Assembly: GCA_016297585.1 (NCBI GenBank)
Contig: JAEDGJ010000044.1
Coordinates: 1-15,674, forward strand
Reading direction: 5' to 3'
DNA length: 15,674 nucleotides
DNA from: Clostridiaceae bacterium
GTDB lineage: Bacteria; Bacillota; Clostridia; Oscillospirales; QAMX01
Shown: piece by piece, positions 7,763-15,005 of the stretch
How the letters are laid out: each line of letters starts with the position of its first letter
Position numbering within the stretch: position 1 is the stretch's first letter
Made by a program: the position numbers and the translations under genes
The notes under the pieces: model-generated
What the model was told of the DNA's origin: nothing
What the model saw: the letters and a program-made list of their open reading frames with translations, nothing else
Database searches by the model: none

Positions 7763-8826
7763 ACCGTCCCTTTCTCCCTTGCCGCGCGTTCGGCCAGCGC
7801 GCAGAGCGCGTCGGCAAGCCCGTCCATCGGCACCTTCTCGTGCAGAATTTCACCCTTCGCAAACAGCAGGCCGCAGCCGTCGCCGCCCGCCACGCCGATG
7901 TCGGCCTCCCGCGCTTCTCCGGGGCCGTTAACGGCGCAGCCCATCACGGCCACCTTGAGCGGCACGCGGATGTGCGCAAGCCGCCTCTCCAGCGTCTCGG
8001 CAAGCCCGATCACGTCGATCCGGCAGCGTCCGCAGGTCGGGCAACAGATGAACTCGACGCCGTCGTGCAGCACCCCCGCCGCGCGCAGGATGTCATAGCC
8101 CGCGCGCACCTCTTCCGTCGGGTCGGCGGTCAGCGACACGCGCAGCGTATTGCCGATGCCCATCGCCAGCAGCCCGCCGATGCCGGCCGCGGCCTTGAGC
8201 GTCCCCATTTTCAGCGTGCCGGCATGGGTGACGCCGAGATGCAGCGGATAGTCGCAGCGCGCGTCGGCAAGCCGGTAGGCGGCGATCGTCGACGGCACGT
8301 CGGAGGCCTTCATCGAGATCGCGATGTCGCCGAAATCCACGTCCTCCAGCAGCTTTGCGTGTCCGAGCGCGCTTTCGACCATCGCCTCGGGCGTCGGGCC
8401 GCCGTATTTTTCGAGCAGCGGCCTCTCAATGGAGCCGGAGTTGACGCCGATGCGGATCGGCACGCCGCGCTCGCGGCAGGCATCCGCGACGGCGCGCACG
8501 CGCTCCGGGCTGCCGATGTTGCCGGGATTGATGCGGATCTTGTCGATGCCCGCCCGCACCGCCGCGAGCGCCAGCCGGTAGTCGTAGTGGATGTCCGCGA
8601 CGAGCGGCACGGGGGAGCGCCGCCGGATCTCCGCAAGCGCGTCCGCCGCCTCGCGGTCCGGCACGGCCACGCGCACGATGGCGGCGCCCGCGTCGGCAAG
8701 CCGCGCGATCTGCTCACACGTCGCATGGACGTCGCGGGTATCGGTGTTTGTCATCGACTGGACGGAAACGGCGGCGTCGCCACCGATGGAAACGCCGCCC
8801 ACATGAATCGTTCTCTTTTTCATCAT
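7759..8826 (-). CDS. ispG: 4-hydroxy-3-methylbut-2-enyl diphosphate synthase (IspG/GcpE)
   Basis: IspG is the [4Fe-4S] enzyme that reduces methylerythritol cyclodiphosphate to HMBPP, the penultimate step of the MEP isoprenoid pathway. It reads 355 residues from the ATG at 8826, which forms an ATGA overlap with the rseP stop and has GGAAG 8 nt upstream. A second ATG three bases later is also possible. Visible are SVQSMTNTDTRD (21-32) near the start of the TIM barrel, KIRINPGNIG (96-105), and the cluster ligands CPTC (Cys262, Cys265) and Cys297 in GCAVNGPGEA with Glu304. These match the known three-Cys plus one-Glu ligand set. The length and ligand spacing are those of the short bacterial form without the plant insert. 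With dxr two genes upstream, it puts two MEP steps in the operon. Confidence 0.98.
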   Translation of the reverse strand: MMKKRTIHVGGVSIGGDAAVSVQSMTNTDTRDVHATCEQIARLADAGAAIVRVAVPDREAADALAEIRRRSPVPLVADIHYDYRLALAAVRAGIDKIRINPGNIGSPERVRAVADACRERGVPIRIGVNSGSIERPLLEKYGGPTPEAMVESALGHAKLLEDVDFGDIAISMKASDVPSTIAAYRLADARCDYPLHLGVTHAGTLKMGTLKAAAGIGGLLAMGIGNTLRVSLTADPTEEVRAGYDILRAAGVLHDGVEFICCPTCGRCRIDVIGLAETLERRLAHIRVPLKVAVMGCAVNGPGEAREADIGVAGGDGCGLLFAKGEILHEKVPMDGLADALCALAERAAREKGTV

Positions 8827-9851
8827 ACCACAAGCTTCCAAATATCGTGAAATGCCACAAAAACCATCAGCAGCAGCAGCAGAATCAGCCCGGCCGCGTG
8901 AATATAGCCCTCCACCTTCCGGTTCGCGGGGTGGCGGAAGATCATCTCGTAGAACACAAACAGCAGTCTTGCGCCGTCCAGCGCCGGAATCGGCATCAGA
9001 TTCATGACGGCGAGGTTGATGGAGATCAGCGCGACGAGGTACCAGAAGTTCGACATATCCTGCTTTGCGGCATCGGACATCGTCGCGGTGATGCCGACGG
9101 GACCGGAGAGGTCGGTGATCTTGACCGCGCCGGTGAAAAGCTGCTTTAAGCTCTCGATCACGAGCCGCACCACGTTGACGCAGCTGTGCCACGTCACCTT
9201 CAGCGTCATGCCGGGCGTCGCATCGACGGCGCGGAGGTAGAAGCCGTAGTAGGACACGGTCTCGCCGTTGAGCTCATACTCCTGCGGCGCGATATGCACG
9301 TCGGTCAGATGGATGCGCTCGCCGTCGCGGGAGAGCCAGACGTCGTAGTAGTCGTCCCGGCCCTTCGACAGCGCCGTGGAGATGTCGGAGGAGAGGTAGA
9401 TGTTGTAGCCGTCGATTTCGAGCAGCGTATCGCCCTCCCGAATGCCGTTTTCCCCGCCGCCGGTGAACTTTTCCATAAACGCGTCGACGGTCGGCGTGAC
9501 AAAGCCCTGCGCCGGCGCGTACAGGCAGAGCATGATGATAAAGCCCATCACGAAATTCATCGCGACGCCGGCCACGAGAATGACGGCGCGCTTCCACGGA
9601 CGTGCGTTCAGGAACGCACGGGGGTCGTCGGAGGTCTCCTCGTCCTCCCCTTCCATCACGCACTGCCCGCCGAACGGCAGCGCGCGGACGGCGTAGGTCG
9701 TTTCGCCGACCTGCTTTTTCAGGATGGCGGGCCCGAGTCCCAGCGCAAACTCCGTCACGCGGACGCCGCAGAGCTTCGCCGCCGCGAAATGTCCGCCCTC
9801 ATGCACGAGAATCATCACGGCAAACGCCAGAATTGCGAGAACAATAGTCAT
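8823..9851 (-). CDS. rseP: Site-2 intramembrane metalloprotease, RseP/RasP family
   Basis: This is a membrane zinc protease that cleaves transmembrane segments such as anti-sigma factors or remnant signal peptides. The 342 residues show the expected layout: a first helix containing the zinc motif HEGGH (His17, Glu18, His21), a second helix (about 88-110) after NARPWKRA, a PDZ-like domain (about 115-200) with GIREGDTLLEIDGYNI, and a third helix with NLMPIPALDG (284-293), where Asp292 is the third zinc ligand. A last helix (about 318-335) contains a leucine run. The start is supported by AAAGGA about 8 nt upstream. The gene lies between dxr and ispG, the usual place for rasP in Firmicutes. The motif has Gly where HELGH is more common. 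Bacillus RasP releases sigma-W; whether that applies here is unknown. Confidence 0.96.
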   Translation of the reverse strand: MTIVLAILAFAVMILVHEGGHFAAAKLCGVRVTEFALGLGPAILKKQVGETTYAVRALPFGGQCVMEGEDEETSDDPRAFLNARPWKRAVILVAGVAMNFVMGFIIMLCLYAPAQGFVTPTVDAFMEKFTGGGENGIREGDTLLEIDGYNIYLSSDISTALSKGRDDYYDVWLSRDGERIHLTDVHIAPQEYELNGETVSYYGFYLRAVDATPGMTLKVTWHSCVNVVRLVIESLKQLFTGAVKITDLSGPVGITATMSDAAKQDMSNFWYLVALISINLAVMNLMPIPALDGARLLFVFYEMIFRHPANRKVEGYIHAAGLILLLLLMVFVAFHDIWKLVV

Positions 9852-9893
9852 ATGAAAAATCCTTTCGCGAAGAAAAACCCCGGGGAAGAAAAA

Positions 9894-11036
9894 CTACCGG
9901 CTCAAAAACGCGTCCGCCGTCTCCCGCGCCGCACGGTCGAGCGCGTACACGTCCTCAACGCTTTCCGGCGCGCACTCCGGCACGGTCTCCAGCGCGTATT
10001 CCACCGCCTCGGCGATCTGGCCGAACACGATCTCCTCCCGCAGAAAGCGCGCGACCGCCTGCTCGTTTGCGCCGTTGAGGATCGCGCAGGCCGCGTCCGA
10101 GCGTGCCGCCGCGCGGCGCGCAAGCGTCAGACAGGGAAACGCCTCCGTATCGGGAAGGGCGAAGCTGAGCGTCCTCCCGGCAAGCCGCAGCGGCTCGGCG
10201 GGACAGGGCGCGCGCTCCGGCCATGTCAGCGCATACTGGATCGGCAGGCGCATATCGGGCACGCCGAGCTGGGCCAGCACCGCGCCGTCCGCAAGCTCGA
10301 TCATCGAGTGGACGACGCTCTCCCGGTGGATCAGCACCTCCACCCGGTCGATGCCGACGCCGAAAAGCCGCATCGCCTCGATGCACTCGAGCCCCTTGTT
10401 CATCAGCGTCGCGCAGTCGACGGTGATCTTCTCCCCCATCCGCCAGTTCGGATGCCGCAGCGCCTCGCGCCGGGTCATGCCGTAGGTCTCGGCGCGGGAC
10501 TTCCCGTAAAACGCGCCGCCGGAGCACGTCAGGATGACGCGGGACAGCGCGCGTTCGTTGCCCTGCAGGCACTGGAACACGGCGGAATGCTCCGAATCGA
10601 CGGGCAGGATGCGCACGCCCCGCTCCGCCGCGCGGCGTCGGACGATCTCGCCCGCGCAGACGAGCGTCTCCTTGTTCGCAAGCGCCGCCGGATGCCCCGC
10701 GTCGAGCGCCGCGAGCGTCGGGGAAAGCCCCCGGATGCCGACGATGCCGTTGACCGCGATATCGCCGAGCCTTGCCGCCTCGTCAACGCCCTCCGCGCCG
10801 CCGAGCACGCGCACGGAGGTGTCCGCGAGCCGCACCTTCAGGTCGCGCGCCGCTTCCTCGTCGTACAGCGCCGCGACGTCCGGGCAAAACTGCCGCGCCT
10901 GCGCCTCCGTCTCGCGCACGCTGCGTCCCGCCGCGAGCGACGCGACGCGCATACCGAGCCGCTGCGCGACATCCAGCGTCTGGCGCCCGATCGAGCCGGT
11001 CGAGCCGAGCACGGCGACGGCTCTGTTCAATGCCAT
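9894..11036 (-). CDS. dxr: 1-deoxy-D-xylulose 5-phosphate reductoisomerase (DXR)
   Basis: DXR converts DXP to MEP with NADPH and a divalent metal, the first committed step of the MEP pathway. The 380 residues match the family. The N-terminal Rossmann motif is GSTGSIG (11-17). Further on are ANKETLV (120-126), the metal-binding DSEH (Asp147, Glu149) and GLECIEA with Glu218. The mobile substrate loop is HPNWRMG with Trp198. A C-terminal helical domain with NGANEQAV (321-328) completes the protein. The ATG at 11036 has GGAGGA 8 nt upstream and lies inside the end of cdsA (10-nt overlap), so translation is probably coupled. DXR is the classical target of fosmidomycin. Nothing looks degenerate. 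Confidence 0.98.
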   Translation of the reverse strand: MALNRAVAVLGSTGSIGRQTLDVAQRLGMRVASLAAGRSVRETEAQARQFCPDVAALYDEEAARDLKVRLADTSVRVLGGAEGVDEAARLGDIAVNGIVGIRGLSPTLAALDAGHPAALANKETLVCAGEIVRRRAAERGVRILPVDSEHSAVFQCLQGNERALSRVILTCSGGAFYGKSRAETYGMTRREALRHPNWRMGEKITVDCATLMNKGLECIEAMRLFGVGIDRVEVLIHRESVVHSMIELADGAVLAQLGVPDMRLPIQYALTWPERAPCPAEPLRLAGRTLSFALPDTEAFPCLTLARRAAARSDAACAILNGANEQAVARFLREEIVFGQIAEAVEYALETVPECAPESVEDVYALDRAARETADAFLSR

Positions 11037-11848
11037 AGTACCATTCCTCCGACAATCGTCAGCAGAAATTCAATCGTAGGCGCGGCAAAGAGCAGGCTGT
11101 CGCAGCGGTCGAGCGCGCCGCCGTGCCCCGGCATCAGATGCCCGTAATCCTTGATGCCGAACTGCCGCTTGACATAGGAAAAGCACAGGTCGCCAAACTG
11201 CGCGGCGACCGAGCCGAGCACTCCCGCAAACGCGAGGATCGCCCAGTTCACGTTATACCCAAATACGCGGTTCATAATCCACCCGAACAGGAGCATCCCG
11301 CCGACACAGCCCAACAGTCCGCCGACGGAGCCCTCCCAGGTCTTTTTCGGGCTGATGCCGGGCGCCATTTTCGTCCGGCCGACGGCAATGCCGGTAAAAT
11401 ACGCGCAGGTATCGCTGATAAACGCCGCGATCAGCGGCATCAGCACGAGGTAATACCCCTCGGGCATCATCCGGACGCGCAGCACGGAGGTCAGCGCCAG
11501 CGGAATGAAGAGCGATGCAAAAAAAGCGCCGCCGATCTGCTCCAGCGTCACCTGTCTCTGACTGCCGAGCGCCAGTGCGAACAGCAGCACGGTATAGAGA
11601 AACAGCGTCACATTCGCCGGGGCATAGCTCGCGCCCTGATAGACCCACGGCGGGATCAGCATTGAAAAAACAACCGCGCAGATCAGAATCGCGCGGTTTT
11701 TGATAAATCCCGTCGCGCCGAGAAACTCGCGCACCATGATGGCGCAGAGAACCATCATGACAGCGGGGATGACCCACTCCGGCAGCCAGAACAGCACGCC
11801 GAACAGCAGCGCCAGCGCCGCCGCGCTGGACAGGATACGAACCCACAT
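11027..11848 (-). CDS. cdsA: Phosphatidate cytidylyltransferase (CDP-diacylglycerol synthase)
   Basis: CdsA transfers CMP from CTP to phosphatidic acid, giving CDP-diacylglycerol, the precursor of phosphatidylglycerol and other phospholipids. It is an integral membrane enzyme. The 273 residues contain several hydrophobic segments (about 7-45, 52-70, 78-95, 107-122, 134-150, 174-192, 200-218, 256-272). The family signature is clear in the C-terminal half: SPKKTWEG (166-173), QFGDLCFSYVKRQFGIKD (217-234) and MPGHGGALDRCDS (239-251), with metal-binding acidic residues among Asp220, Asp247 and Asp250. The start has GGAG about 8 nt upstream and lies 3 nt after the uppS stop. It uses CTP, whose supply depends on PyrH in the same operon. 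Confidence 0.97.
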   Translation of the reverse strand: MWVRILSSAAALALLFGVLFWLPEWVIPAVMMVLCAIMVREFLGATGFIKNRAILICAVVFSMLIPPWVYQGASYAPANVTLFLYTVLLFALALGSQRQVTLEQIGGAFFASLFIPLALTSVLRVRMMPEGYYLVLMPLIAAFISDTCAYFTGIAVGRTKMAPGISPKKTWEGSVGGLLGCVGGMLLFGWIMNRVFGYNVNWAILAFAGVLGSVAAQFGDLCFSYVKRQFGIKDYGHLMPGHGGALDRCDSLLFAAPTIEFLLTIVGGMVLWH

Positions 11849-11851
11849 GTC

Positions 11852-12565
11852 TCAGACTCCGCCGAACCGCCGCTTCCGCGTGGAAAACCACACGATCGCC
11901 CGGTCAAGCTCCTCCTCATCAAAATCCGGCCACAGCGTATCGGAAAAATACAGCTCCGCATACGCCGCCTGCCAAAGCAAATAGTTGGAAAGCCGGTGCT
12001 CCGCGCCGGGACGGATAATCAGGTCGGGATCCGGAATCCCCGCCGTATCAAGGCGCGACGAAATATAGTCCGCCGTGATCTCCCCGGCGTCGACCTTCCC
12101 CGCCGCCGCGTCGCGCGCAATCGCCCGCACCGCGCGGGTGATCTCGTCGCGCGCGCCGTAATTCAGGCAGACGTTGACGCGCAGGCCGTTTGTGCGCTTG
12201 GAAAGCTCGTCGGTTTCGCGGATCAGCGCCCGCAGCGGCTCAGGCAGGCGCGACTGGTCGCCGATGATGCGCAGCGCGGTGTTTTCCTGCACCATCTTCT
12301 CCCGCGCCTCGATCAGATACCGGCGCAGAAGCTCCATGATCGTACGCACCTCGGCCTCCGGACGCTTCCAGTTCTCCGTCGAGAACGCGTACACCGTCAG
12401 ATACGGCAGCCCGATGCGGGAGCAGTGCGTCGCGATGCGGCGGAAGGTTTCCGCGCCGGCTTTGTGGCCGGCGGTGCGGGGAAGTCCCCGCGAAGATGCC
12501 CACCGGCCGTTGCCGTCCATCACAATCGCGATATGCTCCGGGATCTTTACTCCTTCGGGAATCAA
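11852..12565 (-). CDS. uppS: Isoprenyl transferase / undecaprenyl diphosphate synthase (UppS)
   Basis: UppS is a cis-prenyltransferase that extends farnesyl diphosphate with isopentenyl units to make the undecaprenyl carrier for peptidoglycan and wall polymers. Reading from a TTG at 12565 gives 237 residues. IAIVMDGNGRWA holds catalytic Asp17. YAFSTENWKRP (59-69) and NYGARDE (135-141) are typical. The IPP-binding end reads IRPGAEHRLSNYLLWQ (184-199), where relatives usually have RTSGE or RTGGE. Arg185, Glu189 and Arg191 are kept. The TTG overlaps the frr stop (TTGA), so initiation is probably coupled. No strong ribosome site precedes the TTG, while an AAGGAG lies inside codons 4-6. No ATG occurs before the MDGNG motif, so a later ATG start would lose essential residues. 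It uses precursors made by Dxr and IspG. Confidence 0.96.
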   Translation of the reverse strand: MIPEGVKIPEHIAIVMDGNGRWASSRGLPRTAGHKAGAETFRRIATHCSRIGLPYLTVYAFSTENWKRPEAEVRTIMELLRRYLIEAREKMVQENTALRIIGDQSRLPEPLRALIRETDELSKRTNGLRVNVCLNYGARDEITRAVRAIARDAAAGKVDAGEITADYISSRLDTAGIPDPDLIIRPGAEHRLSNYLLWQAAYAELYFSDTLWPDFDEEELDRAIVWFSTRKRRFGGV

Positions 12566-13212
12566 ACTTCCATCAGTTCCTTTTCTTTTTTCGCGGCGGT
12601 ATCGTCAATCGTGCGGATATACTTGTCGGTCATATCCTGCACGTCCTTTTCGGCGATCGCGAGATCGTCCTCCGTGATCGCGGACTTCTTCTTCTGCGCC
12701 TTGAACTCGTCAACGGCGTCGCGGCGGACGTTGCGGATGGCCACCTTGGCGTCCTCGGCGAGCTTCTTGACCTGCTTGATGAGCTCGCGGCGGCGCTCCT
12801 CGGTGAGCGGCGGGAAGATCAGGCGGATGATGCGGCCGTCATTCTGCGGATTGATGCCCAGATCGGACGTCAAGATCGCCTTTTCGATGCCCTTCAGCGT
12901 CGAGGCGTCCCACGGCTGGATCGCGAGCACGCGGGGCTCGGGCGCGGAGATGGAGGCGACCTGCGCGAGCGGCGTCGGGGAGCCGTAATACTCGACGGTG
13001 ATGCGGTCGAGCACGGCGGGATTGGCGCGTCCGGCGCGGATGGTGGAGAATTCGGACTCCAGCACCTCGATGGTCTTCTTCATGCGGGCTTCGTACTTAT
13101 CGCGGTCGGGCGCAAAGCCGGCAGCGGCGGACATCTCCTGTTTGGACGGCACGCCCTTCTTGTCGGGCGCCTTCTTGGATTCCTTCTTGTTGAAATCTCC
13201 CTTGTTCTTCAT
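12562..13212 (-). CDS. frr: Ribosome recycling factor (RRF) with N-terminal extension
   Basis: RRF, with EF-G, splits post-termination ribosomes so that subunits can be reused. The core begins around residue 36, and family landmarks follow: STIRAGRANPAVLD (56-69), VEYYGSPTPLAQVASI (73-88), IEKAILTSDLGINPQNDG (109-126), LTEERRRELIKQVKK (136-150) and NVRRDA (161-166). The C-terminal KEKELMEV is also typical. Read from the ATG at 13212 it is 216 residues, against about 185 in most bacteria. The extra part is a Lys/Asp-rich, apparently disordered stretch. The start is backed by AAAGGAG 9 nt upstream. An inner ATG (Met27) has GGAG directly abutting it, which is poor spacing. The gene follows pyrH by 34 nt. 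Confidence 0.97.
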   Translation of the reverse strand: MKNKGDFNKKESKKAPDKKGVPSKQEMSAAAGFAPDRDKYEARMKKTIEVLESEFSTIRAGRANPAVLDRITVEYYGSPTPLAQVASISAPEPRVLAIQPWDASTLKGIEKAILTSDLGINPQNDGRIIRLIFPPLTEERRRELIKQVKKLAEDAKVAIRNVRRDAVDEFKAQKKKSAITEDDLAIAEKDVQDMTDKYIRTIDDTAAKKEKELMEV

Positions 13213-13221
13213 ATGCGTATT

Positions 13222-13228
13222 CTCCTTT
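13222..13228 (-). promoter_or_regulatory. Ribosome binding site supporting the long frr start
   Basis: Minus-strand AAAGGAG lies 9 nt before the ATG at 13212. It is the best site in the area. It argues that the Lys-rich N-terminal extension of RRF is translated. Confidence 0.7.
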
Positions 13229-13246
13229 CTTTATTCGGAAGGATGC

Positions 13247-13966
13247 TCAATCGTTGGTAAGCAGGGTTCCCGGCGTCGCGCCGAGGAGCACCTCGCGGAT
13301 GCTTTCGGGCTGTTCCAGCGCGAAAAGCCGGATGACGAGACCGTTGTCCCCCGCCATGCAGGCGGCGCTCTGGTCGATGGCGTTCAGGTGATCCGCCAGA
13401 ATGCGCCGGTAGGAAAGGCGGTCGAATTTGACGGCGCCGGGCTCGTGCGGGTCGCGGTCATAGACGCCGTCGACGTTCTTGGCCATCAGGGTCAGCTCCG
13501 CCTTCATCTCGAGCGCGCGCAGGACGACGCCGGTGTCGGTGGAGACGTACGGATTGCCCGTACCGCCGCCGACGACGACGATCTTCCCCTCCGACAGCGC
13601 GCGGCGGGCGCGGTCGGGCGAATAGGTGTCCGCGTAGGCGGGCATCGGCGTCGCGGAGAGCACCAGCGGCGCGGCTCCGGCGCGTTCGAGCGCGTCGCCG
13701 ATCGCGATGGCGTTCATCGTCGTCGCCAGCATCCCCATATGGTCGGCGCGCACGCGGTCAAGCTTGCCGCCGCCGTCCTTGACGCCTCTCCAGAAGTTGC
13801 CCGCGCCGACGACGACGCCGAGCTCCACGCCGAGAGACGCGCATTCCGCGAGCACGCGGCAGACGCGGTCGAGCATCTCGAAATCAATGCCGCGCCCCAG
13901 CTTTCCCGCAAGGGTCTCTCCCGACAGCTTTACGACGGCGCGGCGGACAGTAGGTGTATTCGACAA
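13247..13966 (-). CDS. pyrH: UMP kinase (uridylate kinase)
   Basis: PyrH phosphorylates UMP to UDP with ATP, feeding UTP and CTP synthesis. It is a hexameric amino-acid-kinase-fold enzyme, unrelated to eukaryotic UMP kinases. The 239 residues match the family. Motifs are VKLSGE (12-17), VVGAGNFWRG (52-61), RADHMGMLAT (73-82), VVVGGGTGNPYVSTDT (130-145) and MAKNVDGVYDRDP (161-173). The start is a TTG at 13966 with AGGGAG 10 nt upstream. The nearby ATG (13973) and GTG are out of frame. It opens the housekeeping operon and is followed by frr, as in most bacteria, but rpsB and tsf are not upstream. No convincing minus-strand promoter was found in the 82-nt gap before it, so it may be co-transcribed with the hydrolase gene upstream. 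Confidence 0.98.
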   Translation of the reverse strand: MSNTPTVRRAVVKLSGETLAGKLGRGIDFEMLDRVCRVLAECASLGVELGVVVGAGNFWRGVKDGGGKLDRVRADHMGMLATTMNAIAIGDALERAGAAPLVLSATPMPAYADTYSPDRARRALSEGKIVVVGGGTGNPYVSTDTGVVLRALEMKAELTLMAKNVDGVYDRDPHEPGAVKFDRLSYRRILADHLNAIDQSAACMAGDNGLVIRLFALEQPESIREVLLGATPGTLLTND

Positions 13967-13995
13967 GATTCATTCACTCCCTGATGCGATTTGGA

Positions 13996-14025
13996 TTGAC
14001 AGATCGCGGCAGCCTGCGATATAAT
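13996..14025 (+). promoter_or_regulatory. Perfect-hexamer sigma-A promoter pointing antisense to the hydrolase gene
   Basis: TTGACA (13996-14001), an 18-nt spacer and TATAAT (14020-14025) make both consensus hexamers without a mismatch. Transcription would begin near 14032 and run to the right, entering the 3' end of the minus-strand hydrolase gene (14049-14933) in antisense. No plus-strand gene begins within about 1 kb. The sequence match is strong; activity is unproven. Confidence 0.55.
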
Positions 14026-14051
14026 ATCGGCATAGCTCCCGTATTCTGTCA
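13997..14051. repeat. Nested inverted repeat in the pyrH upstream gap
   Basis: The outer arms TGACAGA (13997-14003) and TCTGTCA (14045-14051) are exact inverted copies. Midway between them is the 13-nt palindrome CGATATAATATCG (14017-14029). The two centres of symmetry differ by one base. The left outer arm overlaps the -35 and the inner palindrome contains the -10 of the plus-strand promoter. The right outer arm includes the hydrolase stop codon. The region could be an operator, or a cruciform or hairpin between genes. Confidence 0.5.
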
Positions 14052-14933
14052 GATTCTCATGCCGTCCCGCGCCACGGTCACATGGGCGTCGGCATGCCGG
14101 TTCATATAATCCTGGTATTCCGCGTGGGAAAAGTGCTGTACCTGATTGATGTGCGTCAGAAAGACGCGCGTATGCCCGTCGAGCGCCGCGATCCGGCGCA
14201 GGTCGGAAAACTGCTCGCACAGCCGTGCGGCGTCCATATGCCCGCAGTCCCGCGGCATTTTCTCCGAGCCGTACGTCCCCTCAAAGATGACGGTGTCCAG
14301 CGCGCCGTGCTCCCGTGCCCATGCCTCAAGGAAGCGGAGGTTTTCCTCTCCGTACAGCCCGGTATCCGCCGCGTACAGCCATGCGCCGCGTTCCCATTCG
14401 ATCAGGTAGTTGAGCGCCGTCTCGTCCGCGCCGTTTCCGGCATGGTTCGTTTTCAGCGGCGTGACGCGCTTTCCTCCGGCGTCAAACGGCCGGTACGGCC
14501 AGACCGCGTGGAAAACGATCTTCCCCGCCTCCTGCAGCGACGCCAGCATCCAGCCGAAGCTGCCCGGGCAGTCCTTCTGCGACGCCGTAACGTCCGCAAG
14601 CCAGGCACAGCCCTCCTCCGAGAGGTAAAAGTGGATCGGATGCGCCATTTCCGTCATCGTCAGCACGGAAAACGTCGCCTCGTTGAGGTGATCCTCGTGC
14701 GTATGGGTCACAAGGACGTGCTCCACCCGGTCGAGCGGCACGCCGTAATGCTGGGAAGCCGCGCAGACGTCCGGCCCGAAGTCGATCATCATAGTCCCGT
14801 CGAGCAGCATTGCCGCGCGCAGCCGGGTCTCACGGTTTTCCCTCGCACGCCGGCAGACCGCGCAGCCGCAGAAGGGATTCGGAAACATTTCGGCGGCGCC
14901 GGTGCCGAGGAACACGGATTCGGTTGCCATCAT
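14049..14933 (-). CDS. Metallo-beta-lactamase-fold hydrolase, PhnP-like
   Basis: This is a dinuclear-metal hydrolase of the MBL superfamily, probably acting on a phosphodiester or cyclic phosphate. Reading from ATG 14933, preceded by GGGGGA 6 nt upstream, it has 294 residues. The N-terminus FLGTGAAE leads to PFCGCAVC (Cys22, 24, 27), resembling the cysteine cluster of PhnP-type enzymes. Metal ligands are THTHEDH (His77, His79, Asp81, His82), TNHAG (His164), YAADTG (Asp190) and LTHINQ (His261). PhnP is a phosphoribosyl cyclic phosphodiesterase of phosphonate breakdown, but no phn genes are present here, so the substrate is left open. An earlier in-frame ATG at 14954 has a GGGA 7 nt upstream and is also possible. 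The gene has its own extended -10 promoter, and no terminator separates it from pyrH. Confidence 0.88.
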   Translation of the reverse strand: MMATESVFLGTGAAEMFPNPFCGCAVCRRARENRETRLRAAMLLDGTMMIDFGPDVCAASQHYGVPLDRVEHVLVTHTHEDHLNEATFSVLTMTEMAHPIHFYLSEEGCAWLADVTASQKDCPGSFGWMLASLQEAGKIVFHAVWPYRPFDAGGKRVTPLKTNHAGNGADETALNYLIEWERGAWLYAADTGLYGEENLRFLEAWAREHGALDTVIFEGTYGSEKMPRDCGHMDAARLCEQFSDLRRIAALDGHTRVFLTHINQVQHFSHAEYQDYMNRHADAHVTVARDGMRI

Positions 14934-15005
14934 ACGCTGTCCCCCGTTTTTCATCGTTTCATCCCGCAAAAAGCCGCAATCCGCGCCCGGGATGGCACTG
15001 TAAGA

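Noticed and set aside
8868..8882. Five tandem CAG triplets
   Set aside because: They encode a leucine run in the last membrane helix of RseP on the minus strand. This is ordinary hydrophobic coding sequence, not a functional microsatellite, although slippage is possible.
8826..9192. Upstream extension of the ispG frame by about 120 codons
   Set aside because: The extension is Arg-rich nonsense inside rseP in another frame. The ATGA overlap at 8826 and the family length fix the start there.
9866..9893. CCCCGGGG plus TTTTTCTT between dxr and rseP as a terminator
   Set aside because: The palindrome has no loop and only four pairs per arm. The operon clearly continues through it.
14021..14052. 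Minus-strand promoter for pyrH (TATTAT with CTGACA)
   Set aside because: The spacing between these hexamers is 20 nt, too long for sigma-A, and no better -35 occurs at 16-18 nt.
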